Origin: Anaerofilum hominis
Lineage (GTDB): Bacteria; Bacillota; Clostridia; Oscillospirales; Ruminococcaceae
Assembly: GCF_014287275.1 (NCBI RefSeq)
Contig: NZ_JACONZ010000003.1
Span: 378,089 to 442,088, forward strand
DNA length: 64,000 bases
Direction: 5' to 3'
Below are positions 51,535 through 58,793 of the stretch, piece by piece. The position numbers and the translations under genes are program-made. Position 1 is the first letter of the stretch, and every line of letters starts with the position of its first letter. Below the pieces are notes generated by a model. It was not told the DNA's origin. It searched no databases and was given only the letters and a program-made list of their open reading frames with translations.

Positions 51535-52287
51535 GTGATCAAAGGGATCTTGTTTGACAAGGACGGCACGCTGCTGGAGGCGGGACCACTGTGGGCACGG
51601 GCCACGCGGCGGGTGGCCCGCGCGCTGGCCGGGCCCCGGAGCGCCCCGGACGTTTTGCGGGCGCTGGAGCGCGCGGCAGGCGCAGAGGGGGACCGGATCA
51701 TGCCGGACAGCCCGCTGGCGGCAGGGACGCTGGAACAGACGGCGCGCGCTATGGCGGCGGCGCCGGGCATGACGCGGACCGGCCCTCTGGCGATTTTTTG
51801 CCGCAGGGTGGAGACGCTCTATGCGGATGCGCTTGCCGCGCCCGACGCGCAGATCCTGCCCACCGGCGACCTGAAAACCCTGTTTGAAAGCCTGCGCGCC
51901 CAGGGAATGGCCGTGGGGCTTGCCACCAATGATACGCGCAGGAACGCCGCCTTTTGCCTGAAAAAACTGGGGGTGGAGGGGTATTTTGGCTATCTGGGAG
52001 CGGCGGACACGGGGTGTCGGCCCAAGCCCGCGCCCGACCTGCTGTGGGCATTTTGCAGACTGTATGGCCTGCGCCCCGCCGAGGTCTGCATGGTGGGAGA
52101 CGCGCCCGGGGACGCGGCCTTTGCCCATGCGGCGGGCGCGCTGGCAGTGGGCGTCGGCTTTGGCACCACCCCCGTACAGGTGCTGAACGCCTGCGCCGAT
52201 CTGGTGGTGGACAGCCTGGACCCGCTGGGCCGCCCGGAGTTTTGGAGAACAGCGGCAAAGCGCCGCTGGGGGCAAGCGAGCGCCTGA
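51535..52287 (+). CDS. HAD family phosphatase (phosphoglycolate phosphatase-like)
   Basis: 250 residues. HAD motif I is GILFDKDGTLLEAG (Asp nucleophile), motif II GLATNDTRRN, motif III KPAPDLL and motif IV CMVGDAPGDAAFA. The helical cap between motifs I and II is of the phosphoglycolate-phosphatase type. It dephosphorylates a small metabolite. The GTG start at 51535 follows GAGGGGGAAGCGCT. It is monocistronic. Confidence 0.87.
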   Translation: MIKGILFDKDGTLLEAGPLWARATRRVARALAGPRSAPDVLRALERAAGAEGDRIMPDSPLAAGTLEQTARAMAAAPGMTRTGPLAIFCRRVETLYADALAAPDAQILPTGDLKTLFESLRAQGMAVGLATNDTRRNAAFCLKKLGVEGYFGYLGAADTGCRPKPAPDLLWAFCRLYGLRPAEVCMVGDAPGDAAFAHAAGALAVGVGFGTTPVQVLNACADLVVDSLDPLGRPEFWRTAAKRRWGQASA

Positions 52288-52776
52288 GAGGCCGCCGGCG
52301 CCAAAGCGGCGGCGCGCACCGCTGTCTGCCTGAGAAATTTTTTTGAGGGCCCTGCAAGAGGACTTTTTCTTGACAACCGGGGAGCGGGATGGTAGGATGG
52401 ACTTAAGTTAGTTAGAACTAACTTTGGGGTTTGTCCATTTCTCCGCGCGCGATGCGGGGACGCGGGCGACGGGGCGTCCGGCCATGGCGTCCCTCATTCC
52501 GGGCGGGCGCGCCATTCCGCCGGGGATGCCCCTGCGGCGCGGGAGAATCCCTGCCGCACCGCTAAAAAATGCCGCGGCCGGAGAGGTTCTCCGGCCGCGG
52601 CCCTCCCGAAATCATCGGAGGCCGCCGTGGGCGCGGCCCCGGTTTTACCAGGGCCGGCTGCGCGCAGAGAGGGGCGCTGGCCCCGTGCGGCGGCCGGACA
52701 AGACGATAACAAGCGGGCGTTTTCAGTGGGGCAGGCCGCGGGGCGGCCCCGCTGCGGACGCCGGAAAGGACGGCGG
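52288..52776 (+). promoter_or_regulatory. Intergenic region with a regulated promoter
   Basis: TTGACA (52370-52375), 17 bases, TAGGAT (52393-52398) is followed by the perfect palindrome AAGTTAGTT-AG-AACTAACTT (52405-52424), a MarR- or TetR-type operator. No convincing gene starts near it. The next translatable unit is the small ORF at 52777. Confidence 0.75.
52571..52601 (-). terminator. Strong hairpin, terminator-like on the minus strand
   Basis: GCCGCGGCCGGAGA and TCTCCGGCCGCGGC pair perfectly over 14 bp. On the minus strand it is followed by ATTTTTT, so it resembles a terminator for leftward transcription; no minus-strand gene is evident upstream of it. Confidence 0.6.
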
Positions 52777-52884
52777 ATGACGACTGCACTGTTTTGCGCC
52801 GCGGGCGCCCTGGCCCTGAGCGGTCTGGTAAAAAAGGAGTGCCGCAGGTGGGAGCGCCGCCTGTGCGCCGGCAAAGACCGCTGA
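52777..52884 (+). CDS. Possible 35-residue membrane peptide
   Basis: ATG at 52777 follows GGAAAGGACGGCGG. The peptide starts MTTALFCAAGALALSGLVKK and ends in a basic tail (CRRWERRLCAGKDR). That is the plan of a small single-pass membrane protein: one short helix and positive residues inside. It lies about 350 bases downstream of the regulated promoter at 52370. It could also be a chance frame in GC-rich DNA. Confidence 0.45.
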   Translation: MTTALFCAAGALALSGLVKKECRRWERRLCAGKDR

Positions 52885-53031
52885 GCAGCCGCAGGCCCGG
52901 GAAAGGCCCTTTCGGGGCGCGGGGCTGACCTGGGACGCTTTTGCGCGCGGGGGACAAGCGCCCGCCGCCAAAGGCGCGAACCGCTGGCAGGTCTTCCCAA
53001 GAAAAAATAAAAAAATTTTTGTCCCGGACGG

Positions 53032-53060
53032 TTGTACTTTTGCCGGAGCTGTGATATACT
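53032..53060 (+). promoter_or_regulatory. Cold-shock gene promoter
   Basis: TTGTAC (53032-53037), 17 bases, TATACT (53055-53060) with an extended TGA before the -10. The leader of about 120 bases before the ATG fits cold-shock genes, whose long 5' ends control translation. Confidence 0.75.
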
Positions 53061-53188
53061 TAGTCTTGTATTCTGATAGTACCAATTGACGCCACATGCT
53101 GGGTAAGTCGTTGTTCTACTGATGATTTACACTGTATGCGGCTTTTATTTTGTACGACAGAAGCGAAAAAATTTTTGGAGGCACTACT

Positions 53189-53401
53189 ATGCATACCGGT
53201 ACTGTGAAATGGTTCAATGAGCAGAAGGGCTTTGGCTTCGTCTCTGACGACGACGGCAGCGGCGACGTGTTTGTCCACTTCTCCGCCATCGTGGCCGAGG
53301 GCTTCAAGACTCTGGCCGAGGGCCAGAAGGTCAGTTTCGACGTGGAGCCGGACCCGAAGAACAGCAGCAAAATGCGCGCTGTCAATGTGACCGCGATCTA
53401 A
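53189..53401 (+). CDS. csp: Cold shock protein, CspA family
   Basis: 70 residues, the full length for the family. The RNA-binding motifs are exact: [15 protein letters not shown] (RNP1) and DVFVHFSAI (RNP2). It binds single-stranded nucleic acids and keeps mRNA unfolded. The ATG at 53189 follows TTTTTGGAGGC. A terminator follows 15 bases after the stop. Confidence 0.95.
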   Translation: MHTGTVKWFNEQKGFGFVSDDDGSGDVFVHFSAIVAEGFKTLAEGQKVSFDVEPDPKNSSKMRAVNVTAI

Positions 53402-53415
53402 TAGACACGGCAGAT

Positions 53416-53449
53416 AAAACGCCTTCCCCTTGCGGGAGGGCGTTTTTTT
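53416..53449 (+). terminator. Terminator after the cold-shock gene
   Basis: AAAACGCCTTCCCC, loop TTGC, GGGAGGGCGTTTTTTT. Confidence 0.85.
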
Positions 53450-53625
53450 CATGAAAGACAAGGGTGCTGATCCGGGCGCGCCGGTGCCGTTTTTGGGGGG
53501 CTGCCGCAGAGGAGAAAAAGACGGGCCGGACGGCGGGGCCGGACCGCCGCCCGGAAAAGCGCAATATCGTACAAGACGCGGCGGGCGAAGCGCGGTAGAA
53601 TGTCCACTGTCCGGGGGGTGAAACG

Positions 53626-54441
53626 ATGCAGAAAAAGCGGAGAGTGCGGTTTGACCCGGAGCTGGGCGTGGAAGCCTATTGCCTGGGGGGTACGGTGGAG
53701 ACATTTCCCTTGCATTTTCACGATTATTATGTGGCGGGCATGATCGAGAGCGGCCGCAGGCGGATGTTGGGAAGCGGGTCCTGTGTGCTGGAACCGGGAG
53801 ATATGATCCTGTTCAACCCCGGTGAAGCGCATGGCTGCGAACAGGTGGACGGGCCTTTCAGCTACCGGGCGCTGAACATTGGCGCGCAGACGATGCAGGA
53901 GGCCGCGCGGCAGATCACGGGCAGCGGCCTGCCGCCCCGGCTGGGGCCGCGGGTGACCCGCCGCAGCCCGCTTGCGCGGCAGCTGTGCGCGGTGCAGGAG
54001 CTGATCCTGCGCGGGGAACAGGGGCTGCGCAAGGAGGAGGCGTTCTGGCTCTTTTTGGGACGGCTTTTGAACGCGCATGCGCAGCCCGCCGGGCCGCGGG
54101 CCGCCGAGAGCCGCGGGGTGGCCGCCGCGGCCGCGTACCTGAAAGCCCACGCGCAGCAGCCGGTGACGCTGGACATGCTGGCCGGTGCGGCGGGAATGGA
54201 AAAGTACCGCCTGCTGCGTGCTTTTGCGCGCGAGCGGGGCATTTCGCCCTACCGCTATCTGGAAGCGCTGCGGGTAGCCCGCGCCCAGACGCTGCTGCAG
54301 CGGGGCATGCCGCCCGCGGAAGCGGCGCTGGAAGCGGGATTTGCCGACCAGAGTCATCTGTGCAACGCCTTTCGCCAGAGGACAGGCCTCACCCCCGGGG
54401 AATACCGCAAAGCGTTCGGAGAGGAAGAGCAAAATGGATGA
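53626..54441 (+). CDS. AraC family regulator with N-terminal cupin
   Basis: 271 residues. The N-terminal AraC_binding cupin shows FPLHFHDYYVAGMIESGRRR and VLEPGDMILFNPGEAHGCE. The C-terminal part has two helix-turn-helices: VTLDMLAGAAGMEKYRLLRA and MPPAEAALEAGFADQSHLCN, then FRQRTGLTPGEYR. It overlaps a DUF2000 gene by eight bases; this AraC-DUF2000 pairing is common in bacteria, and the two probably share a transcript. The ligand is unknown. Confidence 0.9.
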   Translation: MQKKRRVRFDPELGVEAYCLGGTVETFPLHFHDYYVAGMIESGRRRMLGSGSCVLEPGDMILFNPGEAHGCEQVDGPFSYRALNIGAQTMQEAARQITGSGLPPRLGPRVTRRSPLARQLCAVQELILRGEQGLRKEEAFWLFLGRLLNAHAQPAGPRAAESRGVAAAAAYLKAHAQQPVTLDMLAGAAGMEKYRLLRAFARERGISPYRYLEALRVARAQTLLQRGMPPAEAALEAGFADQSHLCNAFRQRTGLTPGEYRKAFGEEEQNG

Positions 54442-54856
54442 AGAAAAGAGCAAGTGCGTGATGGTGATCGACGCCGCGCTGCCCGCGGGGATGGCGGCCA
54501 ATACCGCCGCCGTGCTGGGGGTGACGCTGGGACAGCGGCACCCGGAGCTGGTGGGGCCGCCGGTGACCGACGGGTCGGGCAGTGTCCACGGCGGCATCAT
54601 CCGCATCCCGGTGCCGGTGCTGAAAGGGGACGCCGCCGCGCTGCGGGCCCTGCGGGAGCAGTTGGCTGCGCCGGAGTACGCGGAGCTGGAGGCGGTGGAT
54701 TTTTCCGATTTGGCACAGAGCTGCAGGACCTACGACGAGTATTTGCGCCGCGGGGCGCGGGTGCGGGAGGACGCGCTGAGCTACCGGGGGATCGCTGTCT
54801 TTGGAGACCGAAAGAAGATATCCCGCCTCACCGGCAGCCTGCCGCTGCTGCGGTGA
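54434..54856 (+). CDS. DUF2000 family protein
   Basis: 140 residues starting MDEEKSKCVMVIDAALPAGM. The pattern (C)VMVIDAALPAGMAANTAAV, ELVGPPVTDGSGSVHGGIIR and SYRGIAVFGDRKKISRLTGS matches the DUF2000/PTH2-like fold. The biochemical role is unknown. It is translated from within the end of the AraC gene. Confidence 0.82.
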   Translation: MDEEKSKCVMVIDAALPAGMAANTAAVLGVTLGQRHPELVGPPVTDGSGSVHGGIIRIPVPVLKGDAAALRALREQLAAPEYAELEAVDFSDLAQSCRTYDEYLRRGARVREDALSYRGIAVFGDRKKISRLTGSLPLLR

Positions 54857-54863
54857 ACAGGGC

Positions 54864-54902
54864 AAAAAAAGGACCGGCGCTTGGGCGCGCGGTCCTTTTT
54901 TG
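54864..54902. terminator. Bidirectional terminator
   Basis: AAAAAAAGGACCG..CGGTCCTTTTTTT. It serves the DUF2000 gene on the plus strand and the small gene ending at 54949 on the minus strand. Confidence 0.88.
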
Positions 54903-54948
54903 TCTGTGCGGGCGGGCTGCTGCGGTGTGCCGGGGCGGCGGCGATGCG

Positions 54949-55317
54949 TTATCCTTTGATGCGGGCGAGCTCTTGCTCCACCAGAGGGAGGACAAGGGAC
55001 ATGGCAGACAGGATCGCCTGTGCCCTGCGGCCGGCCGGAGTCTCCGGACCGTGCCGGGCACTGATCTTTTGCGTTTTGCTTTGAATGGAGCGCAGCGGCG
55101 GCAGTGCGGCTTCCAGCGCAGCGCGGGAACAGCGTGCCGTACCGGGGCCGTCCCTCAGCAGGCGCAGGGCGAGCGTGAGCGCCGCGATCCGATTCTGCAG
55201 CAGGGAATACTGCGCGCTGCCCGGAGCAAATTTGGGCAGCAGCCGCGTACAATTGCGCAGCAGCGAGGACAGAAGCAGCGCCGCGTTTTCGGCGCTGGTG
55301 TCGGGATGAGGGTGCAT
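54949..55317 (-). CDS. Small helical protein of unknown function
   Basis: 122 residues, almost entirely helical by composition (ENAALLLSSLLRNCTRLLPK, SAQYSLLQNRIAALTLALRL, ILSAMSLVLPLVEQELARIK). It has no signal peptide or recognisable motif. The gene is supported by AAAGGAG before the ATG and by a terminator behind it. Its size and helix spacing would suit a bundle protein; I recognise no family. Confidence 0.65.
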   Translation of the reverse strand: MHPHPDTSAENAALLLSSLLRNCTRLLPKFAPGSAQYSLLQNRIAALTLALRLLRDGPGTARCSRAALEAALPPLRSIQSKTQKISARHGPETPAGRRAQAILSAMSLVLPLVEQELARIKG

Positions 55318-55531
55318 GGGCGGCTCCTTTCCGGCCTGACGGCCACAGAACGGCGGTCCCGGCCCCGGCGCACAGCGGCGGGACGGCCTTGCGCGGGGAC
55401 GGCAGGCATAGTATAATACCTCTTATAGCTTTGCGGCGCAAAGAGACGAGGCGCGGGGAATGCCGGAACGGCGGCCCGGCCTCTGGCCCCGGCTGCGGGG
55501 TGCGGGCGCTGTGGGAAAAGGGGAAGATGAA

Positions 55532-56116
55532 ATGAAAGATCAGGCAAGGCGGCAGCTGCTGCCCGGCTGGACGAAGATCTACTGCCTGGCGCTGGCCATT
55601 GGGCTGGTATCGGGCGTCAAAGACCTGTTCACGGTAACAAAGGCCTATATGGAGCGATGGCAGGAGCTGATCCGCTGGGTGGCGCTGGGGGATATGCTGT
55701 TTCGCGCGGTGGGCATTCTGCTCAGCTGCCTGCTGCTGTGGATGATCTACCGGCGGGACCAGAGATTTCTGCCGCTGTTTACGGTGGATTATATCTGCCG
55801 TTTCATGCTGGCGTTTATGAGCATTGTGGTGCTGCGCGTGCCGGGAGTCAACGGTCTGCTTTCACTGCTGGTGCCTTCTCTCTGGCTGACCTATTTCCAT
55901 TTTTCGAAAAAGTTCAGGGCCATTTTCTGTCCGCAGGAGGAGGAAAACGCGGCAGGACAGGCCGATCAGGCAGAAGAAGAGACCGCCGCCGCGTCCGCGC
56001 CCGGACTGCCGGATGCGGAGAGCGGGGAAGCCGGCGGGAACGTGCCCGAGGAAGAGGACGAAAACGCAGAGGGGGAGCCCCCTTTCACGCCGGAAGCAGA
56101 GGAAGAAAAAGACTGA
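55532..56116 (+). CDS. Membrane protein resembling DUF2569, with acidic tail
   Basis: 194 residues. About four hydrophobic segments (KIYCLALAIGLVSGVKDL, GDMLFRAVGILLSCLLLWMI, YICRFMLAFMSIVVLRVPG, LLSLLVPSLWLTYF) fit a DUF2569-like four-helix membrane protein, including the RRDQRFLPLF loop. The last 55 residues are very acidic (PEEEDENAEGEPPFTPEAEE) and probably unstructured in the cytoplasm. ATG at 55532 follows AAAAGGGGAAGATGA. The function is unknown. Confidence 0.72.
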   Translation: MKDQARRQLLPGWTKIYCLALAIGLVSGVKDLFTVTKAYMERWQELIRWVALGDMLFRAVGILLSCLLLWMIYRRDQRFLPLFTVDYICRFMLAFMSIVVLRVPGVNGLLSLLVPSLWLTYFHFSKKFRAIFCPQEEENAAGQADQAEEETAAASAPGLPDAESGEAGGNVPEEEDENAEGEPPFTPEAEEEKD

Positions 56117-56127
56117 AAAACGGGACG

Positions 56128-56170
56128 AAAACCGCCCCCGCGGTACACGCTGCGGGGGCGGTTTTGTTTT
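56128..56170 (+). terminator. Terminator between convergent genes
   Basis: AAAACCGCCCCCGC and GCGGGGGCGGTTTT form a perfect 14-bp stem. It separates the membrane protein from the convergent ImmA gene. Confidence 0.85.
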
Positions 56171-56241
56171 TGCCGCCGTTTGCCGTTTTTGTTCTGCGCG
56201 GGACGGGGAGCCGCGGCCCGCGGCCCGGGGCCTTTGGCGCG

Positions 56242-56835
56242 CTACACAGATACCGGGTAGGGGTCGCGCAGAGCGGCCAGGATATGGGGCAGATAGCGCT
56301 CGACCAGCTGCTTTTCCTCTGTGCCCAAGCGGTAACGGCGTGTCCGCTGCAGCTGGCGCACCCGGTTGTGCGCCGCCGCGTCTGAGACAAAGAACCAGCC
56401 CGCCACATCCTGCGCCAGCAGCTTGCCGTCCCGGCGCCAGATCTCCATGAGCACGCACTCGGGCATCAACAGCTGGCTGGCAAACCAGTTGGCCTCTTTT
56501 TCCTCCTCGGGGCCGTGCCAGGAATGGCCCAGATAAATATGGCCCACCTCGTGGGCCAGCGTGAACTTGCGGCGCTTGTAGTTGGCGACCCCGTGGGAAT
56601 TGGCCAGCACCAGATAGAACTCACCATAGCGCAGCGTACAGCCGTCCCGCAGGGCCTCGTCCCCAGAGATAAAATCGGACAGCCGCGCCCCGGTGGCCGC
56701 GCAATACCCCTGCAGCGTGTCAAAACAGATATCGCGGTCATAGGACAGCCGCTCCGGCTCCACGGCCAGGCCGGTGATCTGCTGGCGCAGCAGCAGCTGG
56801 GTCGCCGCCAGCTGGCTGCGGGCATAATCGGCCAT
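56242..56835 (-). CDS. ImmA/IrrE family metallopeptidase
   Basis: 197 residues. The zinc protease motif HEVGH is at 95-99 (FTLAHEVGHIYLGH), with the third ligand probably Glu114 in EKEANWFASQLLMP. In ICEBs1 and related elements ImmA cleaves the XRE repressor to switch the element on. Its start codon overlaps the stop of the XRE gene by one base, the standard immR-immA arrangement. An additional N-terminal segment precedes the peptidase domain. Confidence 0.92.
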   Translation of the reverse strand: MADYARSQLAATQLLLRQQITGLAVEPERLSYDRDICFDTLQGYCAATGARLSDFISGDEALRDGCTLRYGEFYLVLANSHGVANYKRRKFTLAHEVGHIYLGHSWHGPEEEKEANWFASQLLMPECVLMEIWRRDGKLLAQDVAGWFFVSDAAAHNRVRQLQRTRRYRLGTEEKQLVERYLPHILAALRDPYPVSV

Positions 56836-57197
56836 TATTTGTCCTCCCGCCCGATGCCCCTCGCCTGCAGGTAAAGGTCGATCGTGTCCTCAAAATTTTT
56901 CAGGATGCGCTCGTACTCTGCCTCCGGCAGGCCGGCCGCCCGCCGCGCCAGCAGCTGCAGTTTGCGCTCTTTGGGGGTGCCCGCCGCCTGGGCGGCCGCC
57001 GCAGCGGACGTGTCGCGGCCCAACAGCTGGTCCACCGAGGTCTCGTAAAAATCCGCCAGCAGGATCAGTGTCTCGGAACTGGGCTCCCGCAGCCCTTTTT
57101 CATAATTGACATAGGTGGTATAGGGCATCCCCAGGGACGCTGCCGCCTCTTTCATCGTGATGCCCTTTTGGGCCCTCAGCTCCTGCAGCCGGATCAC
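56835..57197 (-). CDS. XRE family repressor (ImmR/CI-like)
   Basis: 120 residues. The helix-turn-helix is LQELRAQKGITMKEAAASLG, MPYTTYVNYEKGLREPSSET, then LADFYETSVDQLLGRD, the Cro/CI pattern. The C-terminal half is helical and may be the dimerisation part cut by ImmA. GTG at 57197 follows AGAGGTG; a GTG at 57206 overlaps that site. It most likely binds the ATAC-CAAnTTG-GTAT palindromes in the divergent promoter region and keeps the prophage silent. Confidence 0.9.
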   Translation of the reverse strand: MIRLQELRAQKGITMKEAAASLGMPYTTYVNYEKGLREPSSETLILLADFYETSVDQLLGRDTSAAAAAQAAGTPKERKLQLLARRAAGLPEAEYERILKNFEDTIDLYLQARGIGREDK

Positions 57198-57225
57198 AGC
57201 CGTCACCTCTTTCTATTCTTTCTTA

Positions 57226-57346
57226 ATAATACACGCACTGAGTAATTTGTCAATAAATAATACCCAATTTGAGCATAACGGACAAAAACAAAAGACTCAA
57301 ATTGGGTATTATTTTGCTTTACAGATACTCAAAATGAGTATATCAT
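57226..57346. promoter_or_regulatory. Divergent lysogeny control region
   Basis: Leftward promoter: TTGACA (57248-57253), 16 bases, TATTAT (57226-57231). Rightward promoter: TTTACA (57318-57323), 17 bases, TATCAT (57341-57346). Operators fit ATACyCAAwwTGrGTAT: GATACTCAAAATGAGTATA (57324-57342) inside the rightward spacer, ACTCAAATTGGGTAT (57295-57309), ATACCCAATTTGAGCAT (57260-57276), and a half-site CTGAGTAATTTG in the leftward promoter. The middle two lie in an exact 18-bp inverted repeat, 57256-57273 with 57296-57313. Confidence 0.85.
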
Positions 57347-57382
57347 AAAATCAATACCCGCAGCGGGTATTCCGGTGCGGCG

Positions 57383-57766
57383 ATGCGCGCACCGCCGCAT
57401 ACAAGCGATCTTGCAGAAAAAAGGGAGGGGTTTGATCTGCAGAAAGAAGAGAGAGCTGCGCTGCGGCGCGAACGGGCACAGCGCCTGCGCGGCCTGGCAC
57501 GCCTCCAGCGGCAGGTGAGGGCGGCTGTGGAGGACTGTGACGGCGTGTTCAATATCACCCGCGACGGCGTCAGCCTGTGTGAACAGTTGTTCCGTACCTG
57601 TTTTGACGTCTGGCGCAGAGAACCGCTGGAGGACGACCCCCATGCCGGAGCGCTGCTGACCGCCTGCTGGGGCGGGGCCCGATTTTTTACCTATACGAAC
57701 CGGGAGGAACCGGACGCCGGAGGACGCGCGGAAGATGCGGGTGCGGCGGGCGAGCGCGATGGATGA
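57383..57766 (+). CDS. Small prophage protein, unknown function
   Basis: Up to 127 residues. The N-terminal half is strongly charged and helical (ERAALRRERAQRLRGLARLQ), then CDGVFNITRDGVSLCEQLFR. It is the first gene rightward from the lysogeny control region. The start is uncertain: ATG 57383 has a poor ribosome site, while AAAAGGGAGGGG at about 57419 points to a start at codons near 57437, where only CTG is available. I recognise no domain. Confidence 0.55.
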   Translation: MRAPPHTSDLAEKREGFDLQKEERAALRRERAQRLRGLARLQRQVRAAVEDCDGVFNITRDGVSLCEQLFRTCFDVWRREPLEDDPHAGALLTACWGGARFFTYTNREEPDAGGRAEDAGAAGERDG

Positions 57767-57953
57767 GCGGCAGGGGCTGTTTGCGCCCCGGCAATTTTAT
57801 GCCTGCCCTCTTTGCGGCGCTTTGCTGGACAGCGACGACGACCTGGTGCTGGTGGAACGGGGAAAAGACCCGGCGGACGCGGCGGGGGTGGCGGGATGCA
57901 GCCGCTGCTTGCGCGCGCTGCGGGCAGAAAGGATGGAATGGTATGCAGACTGA
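57759..57953 (+). CDS. Small zinc-ribbon-like prophage protein
   Basis: 64 residues starting MDERQGLFAPRQFYACPLCG. Cysteine pairs CPLCG and CSRCLR, about 31 residues apart, suggest a zinc ribbon. It overlaps the end of the previous gene and the start of the next one, as usual for early phage operons. The function is unknown. Confidence 0.6.
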   Translation: MDERQGLFAPRQFYACPLCGALLDSDDDLVLVERGKDPADAAGVAGCSRCLRALRAERMEWYAD

Positions 57954-58320
57954 AAAAGGAAATACCGCCCCCTGGTGGGCGCCGATGCCGCGGCCCGGCA
58001 AGCCCTGGGGGCAGGGCGGGGCACAAGACGGGGGCGGGTACGGGGACGGCCCCACGAAGCCGCCCTGCCCGGACCAGAAAGGGCAGACACGGCGACGGGG
58101 CACCTCCCGCGCCGAGCAGGACCGGGAAACGGACCGCAAAAACGGCATCACAGCCTGCCGGGGATGTGTGTATTACCGCTCCGGCTGCGGAGTGCCGGGC
58201 GCTTATATGATGTGCCATTACGCTTGGGAAACCGGCCTGCAGCGCGGCATACGCCCGGCGGACTGCTACAAGCACAAAAACACGCCCTACCAGACCCGGC
58301 GCAAAAAGAGGGGATCATGA
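57943..58320 (+). CDS. Cys-rich prophage protein
   Basis: 125 residues starting MQTEKGNTAPWWAPMPRPGK, behind AAAGGATGG. The first 65 residues are Pro/Gly/Gln-rich and likely disordered. The C-terminal half has CRGCVYYRSGCGVPGAYMMC and ADCYKHKN, five cysteines and a His pattern like a small metal-binding module found in phage proteins. The function is unknown. Confidence 0.6.
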   Translation: MQTEKGNTAPWWAPMPRPGKPWGQGGAQDGGGYGDGPTKPPCPDQKGQTRRRGTSRAEQDRETDRKNGITACRGCVYYRSGCGVPGAYMMCHYAWETGLQRGIRPADCYKHKNTPYQTRRKKRGS

Positions 58321-58667
58321 ACAGAGAAGAGAAGCTGCCGCGGGGCGTTATGCGCGCCTGTGCCGGGCTGCTGGAGTCGGAAGAAGCGCTGACGCCGGCC
58401 TGCCGGCGCGCCATTGGAGCGGCGGAAAATGCGGTGGGCAGGACCTATGCGCCGGAGGCGGAGGCGCAGCGGCAGCAGCTGATACAGGCGGTGAAGCTGT
58501 CGCTGGTCAACCGCAAGAAATGGCCGTACGAAACGCTGATGCGCGGGTTTGACCTGTCGCTGAGTTACAACGCCTTTGGGCGGGAAAAGAAGAAGTTCTG
58601 CTATGAGCTGGCCACTGCCGCGGGGCTGATGGAGCTGCCCGCGCCCAGACGGGAGCCGCGCAGATGA
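58317..58667 (+). CDS. Small helical prophage protein
   Basis: 116 residues starting MNREEKLPRGVMRACAGLLE; ATGA overlap with the previous stop. Helical, with VKLSLVNRKKWPYETLMRGF and SLSYNAFGREKKKFCYELAT. This plan resembles the small proteins near terminase genes in Firmicute prophages, but I cannot name a family with confidence. Confidence 0.62.
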   Translation: MNREEKLPRGVMRACAGLLESEEALTPACRRAIGAAENAVGRTYAPEAEAQRQQLIQAVKLSLVNRKKWPYETLMRGFDLSLSYNAFGREKKKFCYELATAAGLMELPAPRREPRR

Positions 58668-58793
58668 GGGCGGGGCGCGGAGGCACCCGGGGCAGGGAGG
58701 GGAGCGCCCGGAAAAAGGAAACGGAGACCTGCCCGCCGGGGACAGGGCGGACAAAAATGCATGGCTGAAAAAACAAAAAAGGAGCGGTGACAG

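Noticed and set aside
52424..52780. 118-codon frame directly after the regulated promoter
   Set aside because: It starts at a TTG inside the operator without a ribosome site, and the Arg/Pro/Gly-rich translation looks random. I keep only the small ORF at 52777 as a candidate.
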